From Methanobrevibacter sp. (GTDB lineage Archaea; Methanobacteriota; Methanobacteria; Methanobacteriales; Methanobacteriaceae), in assembly GCA_017652345.1 (NCBI GenBank), contig JAGCBE010000339.1, positions 1-64,000 on the forward strand: DNA of 64,000 bases, given 5' to 3'. Below are positions 38,384-45,905 of this stretch, piece after piece. Below the pieces are notes generated by a model. That model saw nothing but the letters and a program-made list of their open reading frames with translations, was not told the DNA's origin and did no database searches. Numbering within the stretch: position 1 is the stretch's first letter; the number at the start of each line of letters is the position of its first letter. The translations under genes were made by a program, and so were the position numbers.

Positions 38384-38758
38384 ATGAGTGAATTTTGCGA
38401 AAAAAATCTTAGAAACCGTTTTTATCTGGATAATAGAACAGATATAGAAATAATCAGGTTTAAAGACGAACCTGAAATTGACTGTTACAAGAGAGATGAA
38501 GAAAGATGGCACGTTAAGTTTAAAATCGGTGCTATTATTCATAATACTGTTGGAACAAATGAACAGTATGATATTGTATATGCAGAGCGAGCATCTGATG
38601 GATGTGCTGCGTTTGGTCCGCAACGAAAAGACAAAAGAGATTATGTTTTTGACTATAACGGAACACGCTATCCATCAGTATATGAGTTATTACAACATCT
38701 TAACAGTAAAAATGATTTGTTGTATAATGTAGAAAGCGATGACTTTGACGACATTTAA
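38384..38758 (+). CDS. FDDI-tailed protein, leaderless
   Basis: 124 residues from the ATG 6 nt after the -10 box; an in-frame ATG at 38378 touches the -10 box and is rejected. RDYVFDYNGTRYPSVYELLQHLNSKNDLLYNVESDDFDDI carries the shared end. Function unknown. Confidence 0.85.
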   Translation: MSEFCEKNLRNRFYLDNRTDIEIIRFKDEPEIDCYKRDEERWHVKFKIGAIIHNTVGTNEQYDIVYAERASDGCAAFGPQRKDKRDYVFDYNGTRYPSVYELLQHLNSKNDLLYNVESDDFDDI

Positions 38759-38785
38759 GGTTATCTGAATAAATAATTCTAACTA

Positions 38786-38821
38786 TTTCTGGTTTACAAA
38801 CGACCAGAAATTTTTTATATT
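38786..38821 (+). promoter_or_regulatory. Fused terminator-promoter
   Basis: TTTCTGGT/ACCAGAAA stem; TTTACA (38793-38798), 17 nt, TATATT (38816-38821). Serves 38845. Confidence 0.9.
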
Positions 38822-38844
38822 ATAACCATAACGATGAGGAAATT

Positions 38845-39450
38845 ATGAAATACGAAGTTGAACACGGTCCTGGAATTTATATCTTTATCATTCTTTTGGT
38901 CTTGGCTGGTCTACATGAACTTTTTGCCAGCGATAAGTTTGAATTCTCACCATATATGGACTTTAACTTTTCCAGCCATGGCGGACTCGGTAGTCACTAT
39001 GACGGTATTGCTGGATCTGTCGGTGCAGGAGCGGAATGGCTTTATGTGGTGAATGATAACTTTGCGTTTGGAGTTAACGGCAAGACCAATCTAAACTATG
39101 AGAATTATTTGTCGGAAGCGAAAGACGACGATGTAATTGTAGATGAATATGGAACATGGACTGCATCTATTGGTGGTATCGTCTATATGGGTGAAATGTT
39201 CTATATGGCTTATATGGCAATCTATCATATTGATACTTTCCATGAATCTACTTATCTATTATGTTCCGATGGTGATATTGAATTAAAAAAGAATCCATAT
39301 AATATAGATGAGTTAAACTATTTAATTGAATTAGGTTTTCGATTATCCTACCACATGTCGGTGTATGCAGATATAACAACGCATCTTGTAGAGACTAAGG
39401 TTGACCAATCCAAATATCAAATCTATTTAGGGTTGAAATATCACATCTGA
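38845..39450 (+). CDS. Secreted beta-barrel-like (outer-membrane) protein
   Basis: 201 residues. Signal-type N terminus (about 10-30, IYIFIILLVLAGLHELFASDK) followed by alternating amphipathic strands: FSPYMDFNFSSHG, SVGAGAEWLYVVNDNFAFGVNGK, LGFRLSYHMSVYADITTHLVETK, and the end KYQIYLGLKYHI with an aromatic at the penultimate strand. This is the look of a small outer-membrane barrel, implying a Gram-negative host. It could alter the cell surface against superinfection; that is inference. Confidence 0.75.
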   Translation: MKYEVEHGPGIYIFIILLVLAGLHELFASDKFEFSPYMDFNFSSHGGLGSHYDGIAGSVGAGAEWLYVVNDNFAFGVNGKTNLNYENYLSEAKDDDVIVDEYGTWTASIGGIVYMGEMFYMAYMAIYHIDTFHESTYLLCSDGDIELKKNPYNIDELNYLIELGFRLSYHMSVYADITTHLVETKVDQSKYQIYLGLKYHI

Positions 39451-39461
39451 TTTTCTATATT
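39433..39461 (+). promoter_or_regulatory. Sigma-70-like promoter starting inside the barrel gene
   Basis: TTGAAA 39433-39438 is within the last codons of the preceding gene; 17 nt, TATATT 39456-39461. Serves 39483. Confidence 0.75.
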
Positions 39462-39482
39462 ATCAATTAAGGAGATTAAACC

Positions 39483-39809
39483 ATGAATACATTTATTTTT
39501 GTAATTATCCTCTTCATTGCCATGTTTATCTGTCAACATGTGGCTGAAAAAAGAAAAAAGGAAAACAAATACGCATCGTCGCTTTATTGCGATATTCTAA
39601 CCTTAATACTTTGCGTCAATCAAAACTGGACAATCATTACTTCTGATGTTTTTCCGTATTGGGGAAAGTGTTTCTTGCTTGGTTGTACTGGATTTGTCAT
39701 AATCCTTGTTGCATATTCATTAGTTAAGACATTAGACTTCAATCTTGCTTCCATTACAACCGTTGAAAAATGTGAAACAGTTGAAGAAATTTTGCGGAGG
39801 GAAGGATGA
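39483..39809 (+). CDS. Small membrane protein
   Basis: 108 residues, membrane segments at about 3-19 and 62-80, with a basic loop (EKRKKENK) after the first. AAGGAG precedes the ATG. Its end overlaps the start of 39806 (GGATGAG). Function unknown. Confidence 0.8.
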   Translation: MNTFIFVIILFIAMFICQHVAEKRKKENKYASSLYCDILTLILCVNQNWTIITSDVFPYWGKCFLLGCTGFVIILVAYSLVKTLDFNLASITTVEKCETVEEILRREG

Positions 39810-40114
39810 GAAAAGTAATCTTTATTCTGTTATGCATGGCAATTTCAGTTTTCGCAGGAAATTTCCAGAAAAAGAACGATGATACTGTGAAACCAGGTGT
39901 TGTTTATCAACCAGTACAGTATTATGAACCGGAAACGCGAGTAGATACGGTTTATATCGAGAAGCCTGTTGAATACCGTTATAATCGCGTTTATGTGACG
40001 AAAAAGACTTATTTTAATGGAACAGAACACAATCAAGGGGTTAGGGTTTATTATAAATCAACAGCTCCGAATCATTGTGTGAATCCAAACTGTGCGGTTA
40101 GACACTATCACTAA
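39806..40114 (+). CDS. Exported small protein
   Basis: 102 residues with a clear signal peptide (MRKVIFILLCMAISVFAG, cleavage near residue 18). The mature part is Tyr/Val-rich (VVYQPVQYYEPETRVDTVYIEKPVEYRYNRVYV) and ends with CVNPNCAVRHYH. Translationally coupled to 39483. Periplasmic or surface role inferred. Confidence 0.85.
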   Translation: MRKVIFILLCMAISVFAGNFQKKNDDTVKPGVVYQPVQYYEPETRVDTVYIEKPVEYRYNRVYVTKKTYFNGTEHNQGVRVYYKSTAPNHCVNPNCAVRHYH

Positions 40115-40138
40115 GGTTTACTGAAAGGTAAACCTTTT
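40113..40138 (+). terminator. Terminator
   Basis: AAGGTTTAC-TGAAA-GGTAAACCTT with T-rich tail; overlaps the stop codon of 39806. Confidence 0.75.
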
Positions 40139-40148
40139 ATTATATCTA

Positions 40149-40177
40149 TTTACAAAAACCTTAGAATTAGCTATATT
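40149..40177 (+). promoter_or_regulatory. Sigma-70-like promoter
   Basis: TTTACA 40149-40154, 17 nt, TATATT 40172-40177; ATG 6 nt later. Confidence 0.9.
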
Positions 40178-40183
40178 ATAGAC

Positions 40184-40582
40184 ATGATTAAAGTTAATTA
40201 CCTTATTGAACGACACGAAGAAGCTGGCATCGATAAAGCTATAGAAGGTTTTAAAACCCAACCATTTGATGAAGAAGATGCAATCTGTATTAGCAGTATT
40301 GAACAAGACCACTGGGATAAAACATGCTTCATGTTGATGCATGATGATATGATTCAATGGTATTTTGGTCCAAGAACCCGTAGCTGTAGCCGTCCAGAAC
40401 ATCAATATAAGTTCTTTGCCTGCATGACAGAGAACGGAAAGATGCATAAGTTTGATGTAAGCACAGTTGAAAAGTGTCAAGAACTTATTGAGAAGTTTAA
40501 AACGTGGTTTGCTGAAGGAAAAATTACTGAAAAAGAAGACACTTTGTATATAGCTGATACTGAAGACTTTGATGACATCTGA
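40184..40582 (+). CDS. FDDI-tailed protein, leaderless
   Basis: 132 residues. YKFFACMTENGKMHKFDVST strand block, helix KCQELIEKFKTWFAEGK, end EDTLYIADTEDFDDI. The N-terminal part (FDEEDAICISSIEQDHWDK) is unlike the other members. Function unknown. Confidence 0.85.
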   Translation: MIKVNYLIERHEEAGIDKAIEGFKTQPFDEEDAICISSIEQDHWDKTCFMLMHDDMIQWYFGPRTRSCSRPEHQYKFFACMTENGKMHKFDVSTVEKCQELIEKFKTWFAEGKITEKEDTLYIADTEDFDDI

Positions 40583-40606
40583 TTTAATAATTCTGTTAAT
40601 CTCTTA

Positions 40607-40635
40607 TTTAAAGAATTAAGAAAAATAACTATATT
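40607..40635 (+). promoter_or_regulatory. Sigma-70-like promoter
   Basis: TTTAAA 40607-40612, 17 nt, TATATT 40630-40635; serves 40660. Confidence 0.8.
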
Positions 40636-40659
40636 AAGTATGTTAAGAGGTTAATGACT

Positions 40660-40998
40660 ATGAATCCAGAACTTACCAAAGAATTCTTTAAAGAACGTTT
40701 CCATGCTGGTAGTGAAATTGTTGAACTGGAAAATCCGATTAAGGTTCACATGCTCACTACTAACAACTACCATTTTGATTTTACCATCAAGTATGTATGG
40801 AATAAAATGGTTGGTTTTGCGTTCTGGAATGATGGTTGTTGTTGCTGTACTGCTGATGTTGGATATGAAATGACTATGCCGGATGGAAAAGTCATTAAAA
40901 GCACCAGTTACAAGCAATTTATTGATGATGTTGTTAATTGGCACGATGATCATTTTAACAAATATTCGGCACCTGATGACGTGTTCGAAGACATCTGA
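40660..40998 (+). CDS. FEDI-tailed protein
   Basis: 112 residues from the second ATG (40660), which has the normal 9-nt distance from GAGG; the ATG at 40654 is only 3 nt away. Contains a Cys cluster (WNDGCCCCTADVGYEM) and ends YSAPDDVFEDI without the LY element. One of the few tailed genes of this region with a ribosome site. Function unknown. Confidence 0.8.
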   Translation: MNPELTKEFFKERFHAGSEIVELENPIKVHMLTTNNYHFDFTIKYVWNKMVGFAFWNDGCCCCTADVGYEMTMPDGKVIKSTSYKQFIDDVVNWHDDHFNKYSAPDDVFEDI

Positions 40999-41022
40999 TT
41001 AAAAAGTTTTACAACCTTTTGG

Positions 41023-41051
41023 GTTACGAGTAGAATGAAAATTACTATATT
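41023..41051 (+). promoter_or_regulatory. Sigma-70-like promoter
   Basis: GTTACG 41023-41028, 17 nt, TATATT 41046-41051; serves 41076. Confidence 0.8.
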
Positions 41052-41075
41052 ATAACCATAATTAAAGAGGTTACA

Positions 41076-41249
41076 ATGGCAAATACTAAAGTTCGAGAAT
41101 ATCCTGCAATTATTAAAGAATCTGTTTGTGGTCCTGAAATTACAATCGGGTTCAAAGCGAAGTCAATCACAGAAGCACATGAAAAGGGTCTTGCTTACTG
41201 CAATTCACGTGGTTTGATTCTTTCTGCTGTCTGCATGCCGCAACGATAA
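41076..41249 (+). CDS. Small unknown protein
   Basis: 57 residues (KVREYPAIIKESVCGPEITI; EAHEKGLAYCNSRGLIL). AGAGGTTACA leader fixes the start. No family recognised. Confidence 0.75.
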   Translation: MANTKVREYPAIIKESVCGPEITIGFKAKSITEAHEKGLAYCNSRGLILSAVCMPQR

Positions 41250-41287
41250 TGAGGGTTATCTGAATAAAAAAATTCAAAACTAAACCG

Positions 41288-41316
41288 TTTACGATTAGAT
41301 AATAATTAGCTATATT
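41288..41316 (+). promoter_or_regulatory. Sigma-70-like promoter
   Basis: TTTACG 41288-41293, 17 nt, TATATT 41311-41316; serves 41355. Confidence 0.85.
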
Positions 41317-41354
41317 TACATCGTAAACAATAAAACAATGCGAGGTAAATAAAA

Positions 41355-42275
41355 ATGGCAACTGTTATCTTTTCGAATGCGGGCGATGTTGATACCGCAG
41401 TCTTGAAATTCATCTGGAGAGGAATTCCCAACGTTAAGTTGGTGGAAGTCAACAAACAGACAGCGAATGCTAAGGAAATCGTTGAAGCGGCGATTGAAGC
41501 TGAACATGACACGCTCATTTGTTGCGGTCACGGTTCTGCGATGGGCCTCTACAACCCTGCAGGAACTGGTTACTCGTTTTTGATTAACCGCCAGAACTAC
41601 AAGAAAATTAAGGTTAACCGATTCATCGGTGTTTGGTGCCATGCATCTGAATACGGGGAGTCTGTTCATCTTAAGGGATTCTATTCCAGCATGTTCATTT
41701 CTAATAAGAAAGAAGCCGAAATGAACCACTGTTACCAGGCTTCTGAAAAAGCAATCACGGAACAGGAAATCCTTTTTGCTCTTCGTCTGAATGAACTCAT
41801 TAAGGAATATACTCCGATGAAAAAGTGGGTTGGCATGCTCAATGATGCTGCTGACAAAACCATTGACGTCGTGAAATTCAACTATGACGGCCTGAAGTAT
41901 CTGACGAAGTTTGAAGGTGAAGTTCCGGAATACAACGAATACGGCTACAGAACCTACAACTATGGTTCTAGCTACAGCGGTTCTTCTTATCATTCTAGTT
42001 CTAGCACCGGTAGTTTCCGCACTGGTCACTGGGACTATACTTTGAATCGTTACGTTTATGACGATGAAGTGAAGAAAGAAGAAAAGAAAGCTGCAACACC
42101 GCAGAAGTCTCTGTCCAGTCCGTCTGCTGAAGACCTTCGTAAAATCTACGGAACTGGTGCAACAAAGAAGGAAGAACCCAAGAAGGAAGCTGCAAAGATC
42201 CCGCCTCAAATGGACACAGACTGGGAAAGTCTGCAAGAAGCAGAAGACCGTGCATGGGAAAACTATCAGTGCTAA
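41355..42275 (+). CDS. Caspase-fold-like protein 2
   Basis: 306 residues, paralogue of 35907: MATVIFSNAGDVDTAVLKFIW start, EHDTLICCGHG (H59), NRFIGVWCHA (C95), YSSMFISNKKEAE. The catalytic-domain part aligns without gaps for about 190 residues. The tail differs: Tyr/Ser/Gly-rich (YNYGSSYSGSSYHSSSS) and then Lys/Glu-rich. Diverged tails on a conserved core suggest different partners or localisation. Activity unproven. Confidence 0.75.
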   Translation: MATVIFSNAGDVDTAVLKFIWRGIPNVKLVEVNKQTANAKEIVEAAIEAEHDTLICCGHGSAMGLYNPAGTGYSFLINRQNYKKIKVNRFIGVWCHASEYGESVHLKGFYSSMFISNKKEAEMNHCYQASEKAITEQEILFALRLNELIKEYTPMKKWVGMLNDAADKTIDVVKFNYDGLKYLTKFEGEVPEYNEYGYRTYNYGSSYSGSSYHSSSSTGSFRTGHWDYTLNRYVYDDEVKKEEKKAATPQKSLSSPSAEDLRKIYGTGATKKEEPKKEAAKIPPQMDTDWESLQEAEDRAWENYQC

Positions 42276-42299
42276 TATAGGAAATTAACCTCGCAAAAT

Positions 42300-42335
42300 C
42301 AAGGATGTCTGGATTAAAATCTGGACATCCTTTTT
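42300..42335 (+). terminator. Terminator
   Basis: AAGGATGTC-TGGATTAAAATCTG-GACATCCTT followed by T5. Confidence 0.85.
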
Positions 42336-42371
42336 GCGTTATATTCAAATAAAATTTACTATATTATAAAC

Positions 42372-42773
42372 ATGAATGAAATTACTGTTAAAGAATTTTA
42401 TGAAATAAATGGTTCTGGTAATTATGAACATTCGACTACTATATTACCTGGTTTGTGGCCAATTACAAAGATGGCTTATGGTTATAATTCATCAAATGAC
42501 TACTGTCACGGGAGAGAACGGAACTATATCATTTTATATAGTAGTAGTGGCGAATCTTCACCTTGGTGGATTGGTTATCAAAGAAAATTTAAATTCGTTC
42601 TAAGCAATGGTGAAGTTGTTATAATTGACGGAAGCGGAACAGTAGATGATCGGGTCGGTTATGATGAGAATGCAGAACCAATTAAAAAATTGCTGAAGTT
42701 CATTGATGATTTCAACGACGGTTTCATGGGTAATCTTTATAACATGGAAGATGATACCTTTGAAGACATCTGA
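42372..42773 (+). CDS. FEDI-tailed protein, leaderless
   Basis: 133 residues, ATG 6 nt after TATATT (42360-42365). SSPWWIGYQRKFKFVLSNGEVVIIDG block as in 36907, end NLYNMEDDTFEDI. The -35 box is poor here. Function unknown. Confidence 0.85.
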   Translation: MNEITVKEFYEINGSGNYEHSTTILPGLWPITKMAYGYNSSNDYCHGRERNYIILYSSSGESSPWWIGYQRKFKFVLSNGEVVIIDGSGTVDDRVGYDENAEPIKKLLKFIDDFNDGFMGNLYNMEDDTFEDI

Positions 42774-42798
42774 TTAAAAGAATTTACAGAATTTACCA

Positions 42799-42827
42799 TT
42801 TACAATTTGGTAATATTTAACTATATT
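42799..42827 (+). promoter_or_regulatory. Sigma-70-like promoter
   Basis: TTTACA 42799-42804, 17 nt, TATATT 42822-42827; serves 42854 and 43269. Confidence 0.9.
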
Positions 42828-42853
42828 ATAAGCATAATAAAGAGGTTAATAAC

Positions 42854-43291
42854 ATGTCAAAACTCACAGCAAAACTTTTCATTCTCGGTCATAACATCAA
42901 GAACTTCTTCCGCAAGAAAGACTATACTGTTCAATATGCAAAGAACTTTGCCGAACACAGTTACAATCTTGTGGTCCATGAACATAACGAATCAATCAGC
43001 GTATGTGGTCCGCGAATCTATTACGGAATGATCCACGAAGTCGAAGCCCAACCGCATGTCCGATACGTTTCGACTGGAATTGGTTTGTTCAATCTTGTTT
43101 CCGACCAGACAATTCACACAGATGAATCGGCTCGTAACAAGTCTACGATTCTGTTCTGCAATCCGAATTCACGCCAAGAACTGACCATTAACGGCTGGAC
43201 GATTGCACTCTGCAAATATAACCGTGAACAGGTTTTGGAATTCATTAAGAAATTTGGAATTAAAGTCTATGAAGAGCAAGAAACCGCCTAA
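42854..43291 (+). CDS. Unknown protein
   Basis: 145 residues, beta-rich (NLVVHEHNESISVCGPRIYYG; HVRYVSTGIGLFNLVSDQTI), ends in a helix plus EEQETA. AGAGGTTAATAAC leader. Overlaps the start of the kinase-like gene by 23 nt. Function unknown. Confidence 0.8.
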   Translation: MSKLTAKLFILGHNIKNFFRKKDYTVQYAKNFAEHSYNLVVHEHNESISVCGPRIYYGMIHEVEAQPHVRYVSTGIGLFNLVSDQTIHTDESARNKSTILFCNPNSRQELTINGWTIALCKYNREQVLEFIKKFGIKVYEEQETA

Positions 43292-43892
43292 TTTTGAACA
43301 TATTACCAAGAAATTGACCAGAATCATGAACGGAATTGAATTCGATAGTGATCGTGGTTCAATTTTTGATGATGTTCAAAGGTATATGGATGAAGTTAAA
43401 ATCAAGCCTATTGCACAAGGTTCTTCCAGAATGACATATAGGCTTAATGAGGACTATGTTTTAAAAGTAGCAATCAATTACATTGGCGTCGCACAAAATA
43501 AGACCGAAGCACATTATTTTAACAATATTAAGAATCCGCTTTTTAATAAAAATATTTCTTGTTCCAAAAAAGGTTATTGGATTATAGCGGAATATGCGGG
43601 ACCAGTAACAAGTAAGAAGATTGAGGAATTGTTTGGCTGTACTAAAGGCCAGCTTGACAGCATGATTACTTATGCGTTAACTAATCGTGCACGGAATAAG
43701 ACCATATTAAACCTTTATAAGACTAAGTTCCATAACCATAAGTTCTTTAAGGCATTGCGAAAACTTCCGAAGCTTGGCTTAATAGCAGATGACTATTCTT
43801 CTTTCTATAGCGAAAATTACGGAATTAGCAAGAAAGGTCTCGTACTTTTGGATGGTGGTCTGACTAACGAAACAGCACAACTTTACTATTGA
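43269..43892 (+). CDS. Kinase-fold protein
   Basis: 207 residues from the ATG at 43269, which lies inside the preceding gene. IAQGSSRMTYRLNEDYVLKVA is a glycine-rich loop followed by the VLK lysine; NKTEAHYF could supply the helix-C Glu. The C-terminal DDYSSFYSENYGISKKGLVLLDGG resembles the N...(hydrophobic)-D-x-G end of small kinase or aminoglycoside-phosphotransferase-like folds. The HRD-type Asp is not evident, so activity is uncertain. Confidence 0.65.
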   Translation: MKSKKPPNFEHITKKLTRIMNGIEFDSDRGSIFDDVQRYMDEVKIKPIAQGSSRMTYRLNEDYVLKVAINYIGVAQNKTEAHYFNNIKNPLFNKNISCSKKGYWIIAEYAGPVTSKKIEELFGCTKGQLDSMITYALTNRARNKTILNLYKTKFHNHKFFKALRKLPKLGLIADDYSSFYSENYGISKKGLVLLDGGLTNETAQLYY

Positions 43893-43917
43893 CAATTCTA
43901 AATATTTTTGCTATATT
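43889..43917 (+). promoter_or_regulatory. Sigma-70-like promoter overlapping a stop codon
   Basis: TTGACA 43889-43894 includes the TGA of the kinase-like gene; 17 nt, TATATT 43912-43917. Serves 43942. Confidence 0.85.
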
Positions 43918-43941
43918 GTAGATATAACAAAGAGGTTAATT

Positions 43942-44286
43942 ATGGAATGTTATGTTGTTTATATCCCACAAGCCGAAGTTAGCGCTATCGTTACAAAAGA
44001 AGAACGTGATGGCTATGTAAAAAAGCTTAACGAATTCGACAAGTCACTTACCGTTGACTATTCGGATGATACGCTTCCGTTCTATAGTATTGAACGTGAA
44101 CTTGATACTTTTGAAGTTCGAGACGCGTTATTCCAATTGAAGTGTGCGAAAAAGGTTAGCGTAAGACTTTCCAAAACCAAAAAGACATTCACCAATTATG
44201 CTTATAATGAGTATAAGGAAAATAATTGGTGGCTTGACAAATGGATTGATGACTTCAATACCGCTTTAGAATTAGAAAATAAGTAA
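43942..44286 (+). CDS. Unknown protein
   Basis: 114 residues, mixed (CYVVYIPQAEVSAIVTKEERDGYVKKLNEFD) with a Trp-rich acidic end (NNWWLDKWIDDFNTALELENK). AGAGGTTAATT leader. No family recognised. Confidence 0.8.
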   Translation: MECYVVYIPQAEVSAIVTKEERDGYVKKLNEFDKSLTVDYSDDTLPFYSIERELDTFEVRDALFQLKCAKKVSVRLSKTKKTFTNYAYNEYKENNWWLDKWIDDFNTALELENK

Positions 44287-44310
44287 ACTGCAAAAGAAAA
44301 AACAGAATAG

Positions 44311-44344
44311 AACCGGTTACAAAATGACCGGTTTTTTCTATATT
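44311..44344 (+). promoter_or_regulatory. Fused terminator-promoter
   Basis: AACCGGT/ACCGGTT stem; GTTACA (44316-44321), 17 nt, TATATT (44339-44344). Nearly identical to the element at 48002. Serves 44369. Confidence 0.95.
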
Positions 44345-44368
44345 ATGAACATAAACGAGAGGTTAATT

Positions 44369-44605
44369 ATGAATATTTCTATCGACAACGATTTGACCAT
44401 TAAAGTTTCTGGCGTTCCTGCTGAAAAAGTGAAGCACGCCATTGATCGTCTTGATAACTATTATGATGGCAATGGATTGTTTTTGATTGAAACAGAAGAA
44501 CATGATGGTGAATTTACGGTGGAAACAACGTGGACAGCAGATTGCACATTGCCAAAACCAGAAACACTCAAAGAACAATTCAGCGAATGGATTAAAAATG
44601 CTTAA
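44369..44605 (+). CDS. Small unknown protein
   Basis: 78 residues from the ATG after GAGAGGTTAATT. Beta-type centre (NGLFLIETEEHDGEFTVETTW), helical end. Overlaps the next tiny gene by 8 nt. Function unknown. Confidence 0.8.
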   Translation: MNISIDNDLTIKVSGVPAEKVKHAIDRLDNYYDGNGLFLIETEEHDGEFTVETTWTADCTLPKPETLKEQFSEWIKNA

Positions 44606-44684
44606 GAATTTCTTTTGCTTTATTTTCGATGTGATTCTAGCCATTGGTCAAGGTTTTGATGACGAACACAGTTGGGATGATTAA
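44598..44684 (+). CDS. Tiny membrane protein
   Basis: 28 residues: one membrane segment (MLKNFFCFIFDVILAIGQG) and an acidic end (FDDEHSWDD). Starts inside the preceding gene. Short but the composition is typical of real one-span phage proteins. Confidence 0.5.
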   Translation: MLKNFFCFIFDVILAIGQGFDDEHSWDD

Positions 44685-44687
44685 GGG

Positions 44688-44716
44688 TTGACAAAATCGG
44701 AATAACTTTCTATATT
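44688..44716 (+). promoter_or_regulatory. Sigma-70-like promoter
   Basis: TTGACA 44688-44693, 17 nt, TATATT 44711-44716; serves 44748. Confidence 0.9.
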
Positions 44717-44747
44717 TAAACAAAAACTGGCGGGAAAGGAAAAAGAA

Positions 44748-45821
44748 ATGGTAGATAATTTTGATCAAATCAGAAGCTTACTTAAATTCGATACTTTAAA
44801 GCAAAAGTATTCTGAAGCAATTCGTCTCATTAACGACACTTTACCGGAAGAAATCAAGAATAACAAGTCTGTTCGTGCATTCTTCAATACAATTGAAAGC
44901 GAACCTGCTAATGACTGTTATTACGTCCAGCTATTGCGTCGTCAGAGCGATGACCCGCACACGGACGGTATGGCTGACCCGCGTTATCATGGCAACATGC
45001 ACTCACGTTCGGTCAAGGATTACCTAATTCCGTCATTGGATGCGTTTGACAAGGCAAAACCGGACATTATTGAGATGTGCAAGCTTTTCAATGTTCGTGC
45101 CTACATCAGGCTTAACAAGCGTTCCTACAAGTCTGTGGACATGGCAATGCTTAAGGGTATTGTAGACCAGCTGAGCAGTGGAACTTTTGGCTCTCCGTAT
45201 AACCTTGTTGCTTCTGCTGCGGGTCAGGTCTGTGACGCAGGTGAAAACAAATCTTGGATTGTTGACCTTGACGAGGAATATCTTCCGTATCAGGAAGACA
45301 TATTCAGGATGATGTTCGAATGCGAACCGTATGTTAGAAATCTACAAGGCATGGCTAAGGTTCTCATCAATTCTAGTTATATGAGTAATGAAGATGCTTA
45401 TAACTATGCAGTGCGGAATGAAAAAGCTAATACTCCAGTTATTCCGACCAAACATGGACGACATATTATCTCAAAGCCGTTCAACGTTCAGACGATGACT
45501 AACAAGTGGAATGACTTTTGCAAGGACAATGGAATTACATTGCCGCTCCCAAGGGTTTTCATTGACCCGGAAAACAAGTTCATGACATTCGAACTCACAG
45601 ACGTGTATCTCAACAAGTCTAAAGAGTTTGAATCGTTCCTTCCTGCTCACCGAACAGTGCAGAAAGACAAGAACAAGATTTCTTTCATCATGGACAAGCT
45701 CAGTGATTGGGATTTACACATGCTTGATTTCTATTGGCATGGTCATTGCCTTAAGAACAGCTACTGGATGAAAATGTGTGACATTCATAAGGATAACCCC
45801 ACTATCCTGTATGTTCCATAG
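44748..45821 (+). CDS. Large unknown phage protein, 357 residues
   Basis: YYVQLLRRQSDDP near residue 57, VKDYLIPSLDAF then IIEMCKLFNVRAYIRLNKRSYKSVDMAML (about 105-135), and WIVDLDEEYLPY (about 168) form an order of blocks that I recall from uncharacterised proteins of other phages, possibly with a primase-like fold. I cannot confirm that link. GGGAAAGGAAA precedes the ATG. GC-richer second half. Confidence 0.8.
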   Translation: MVDNFDQIRSLLKFDTLKQKYSEAIRLINDTLPEEIKNNKSVRAFFNTIESEPANDCYYVQLLRRQSDDPHTDGMADPRYHGNMHSRSVKDYLIPSLDAFDKAKPDIIEMCKLFNVRAYIRLNKRSYKSVDMAMLKGIVDQLSSGTFGSPYNLVASAAGQVCDAGENKSWIVDLDEEYLPYQEDIFRMMFECEPYVRNLQGMAKVLINSSYMSNEDAYNYAVRNEKANTPVIPTKHGRHIISKPFNVQTMTNKWNDFCKDNGITLPLPRVFIDPENKFMTFELTDVYLNKSKEFESFLPAHRTVQKDKNKISFIMDKLSDWDLHMLDFYWHGHCLKNSYWMKMCDIHKDNPTILYVP

Positions 45822-45846
45822 TCAGCTGAAAAGAAAAATTAGAATT

Positions 45847-45882
45847 ACCTAAGCTTACATCAGGCTTAGGTTTTTCTATATT
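45847..45882 (+). promoter_or_regulatory. Fused terminator-promoter
   Basis: ACCTAAGC/GCTTAGGT stem; CTTACA (45854-45859), 17 nt, TATATT (45877-45882). Serves 45906. Confidence 0.9.
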
Positions 45883-45905
45883 ATAAGCATAACGAAGAGG
45901 TTAAT

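Noticed and set aside
41316..42236. 306-residue minus-strand frame opposite the caspase-like gene
   Set aside because: Antisense shadow of 41355-42275; the plus-strand frame has the promoter, start and a paralogue.
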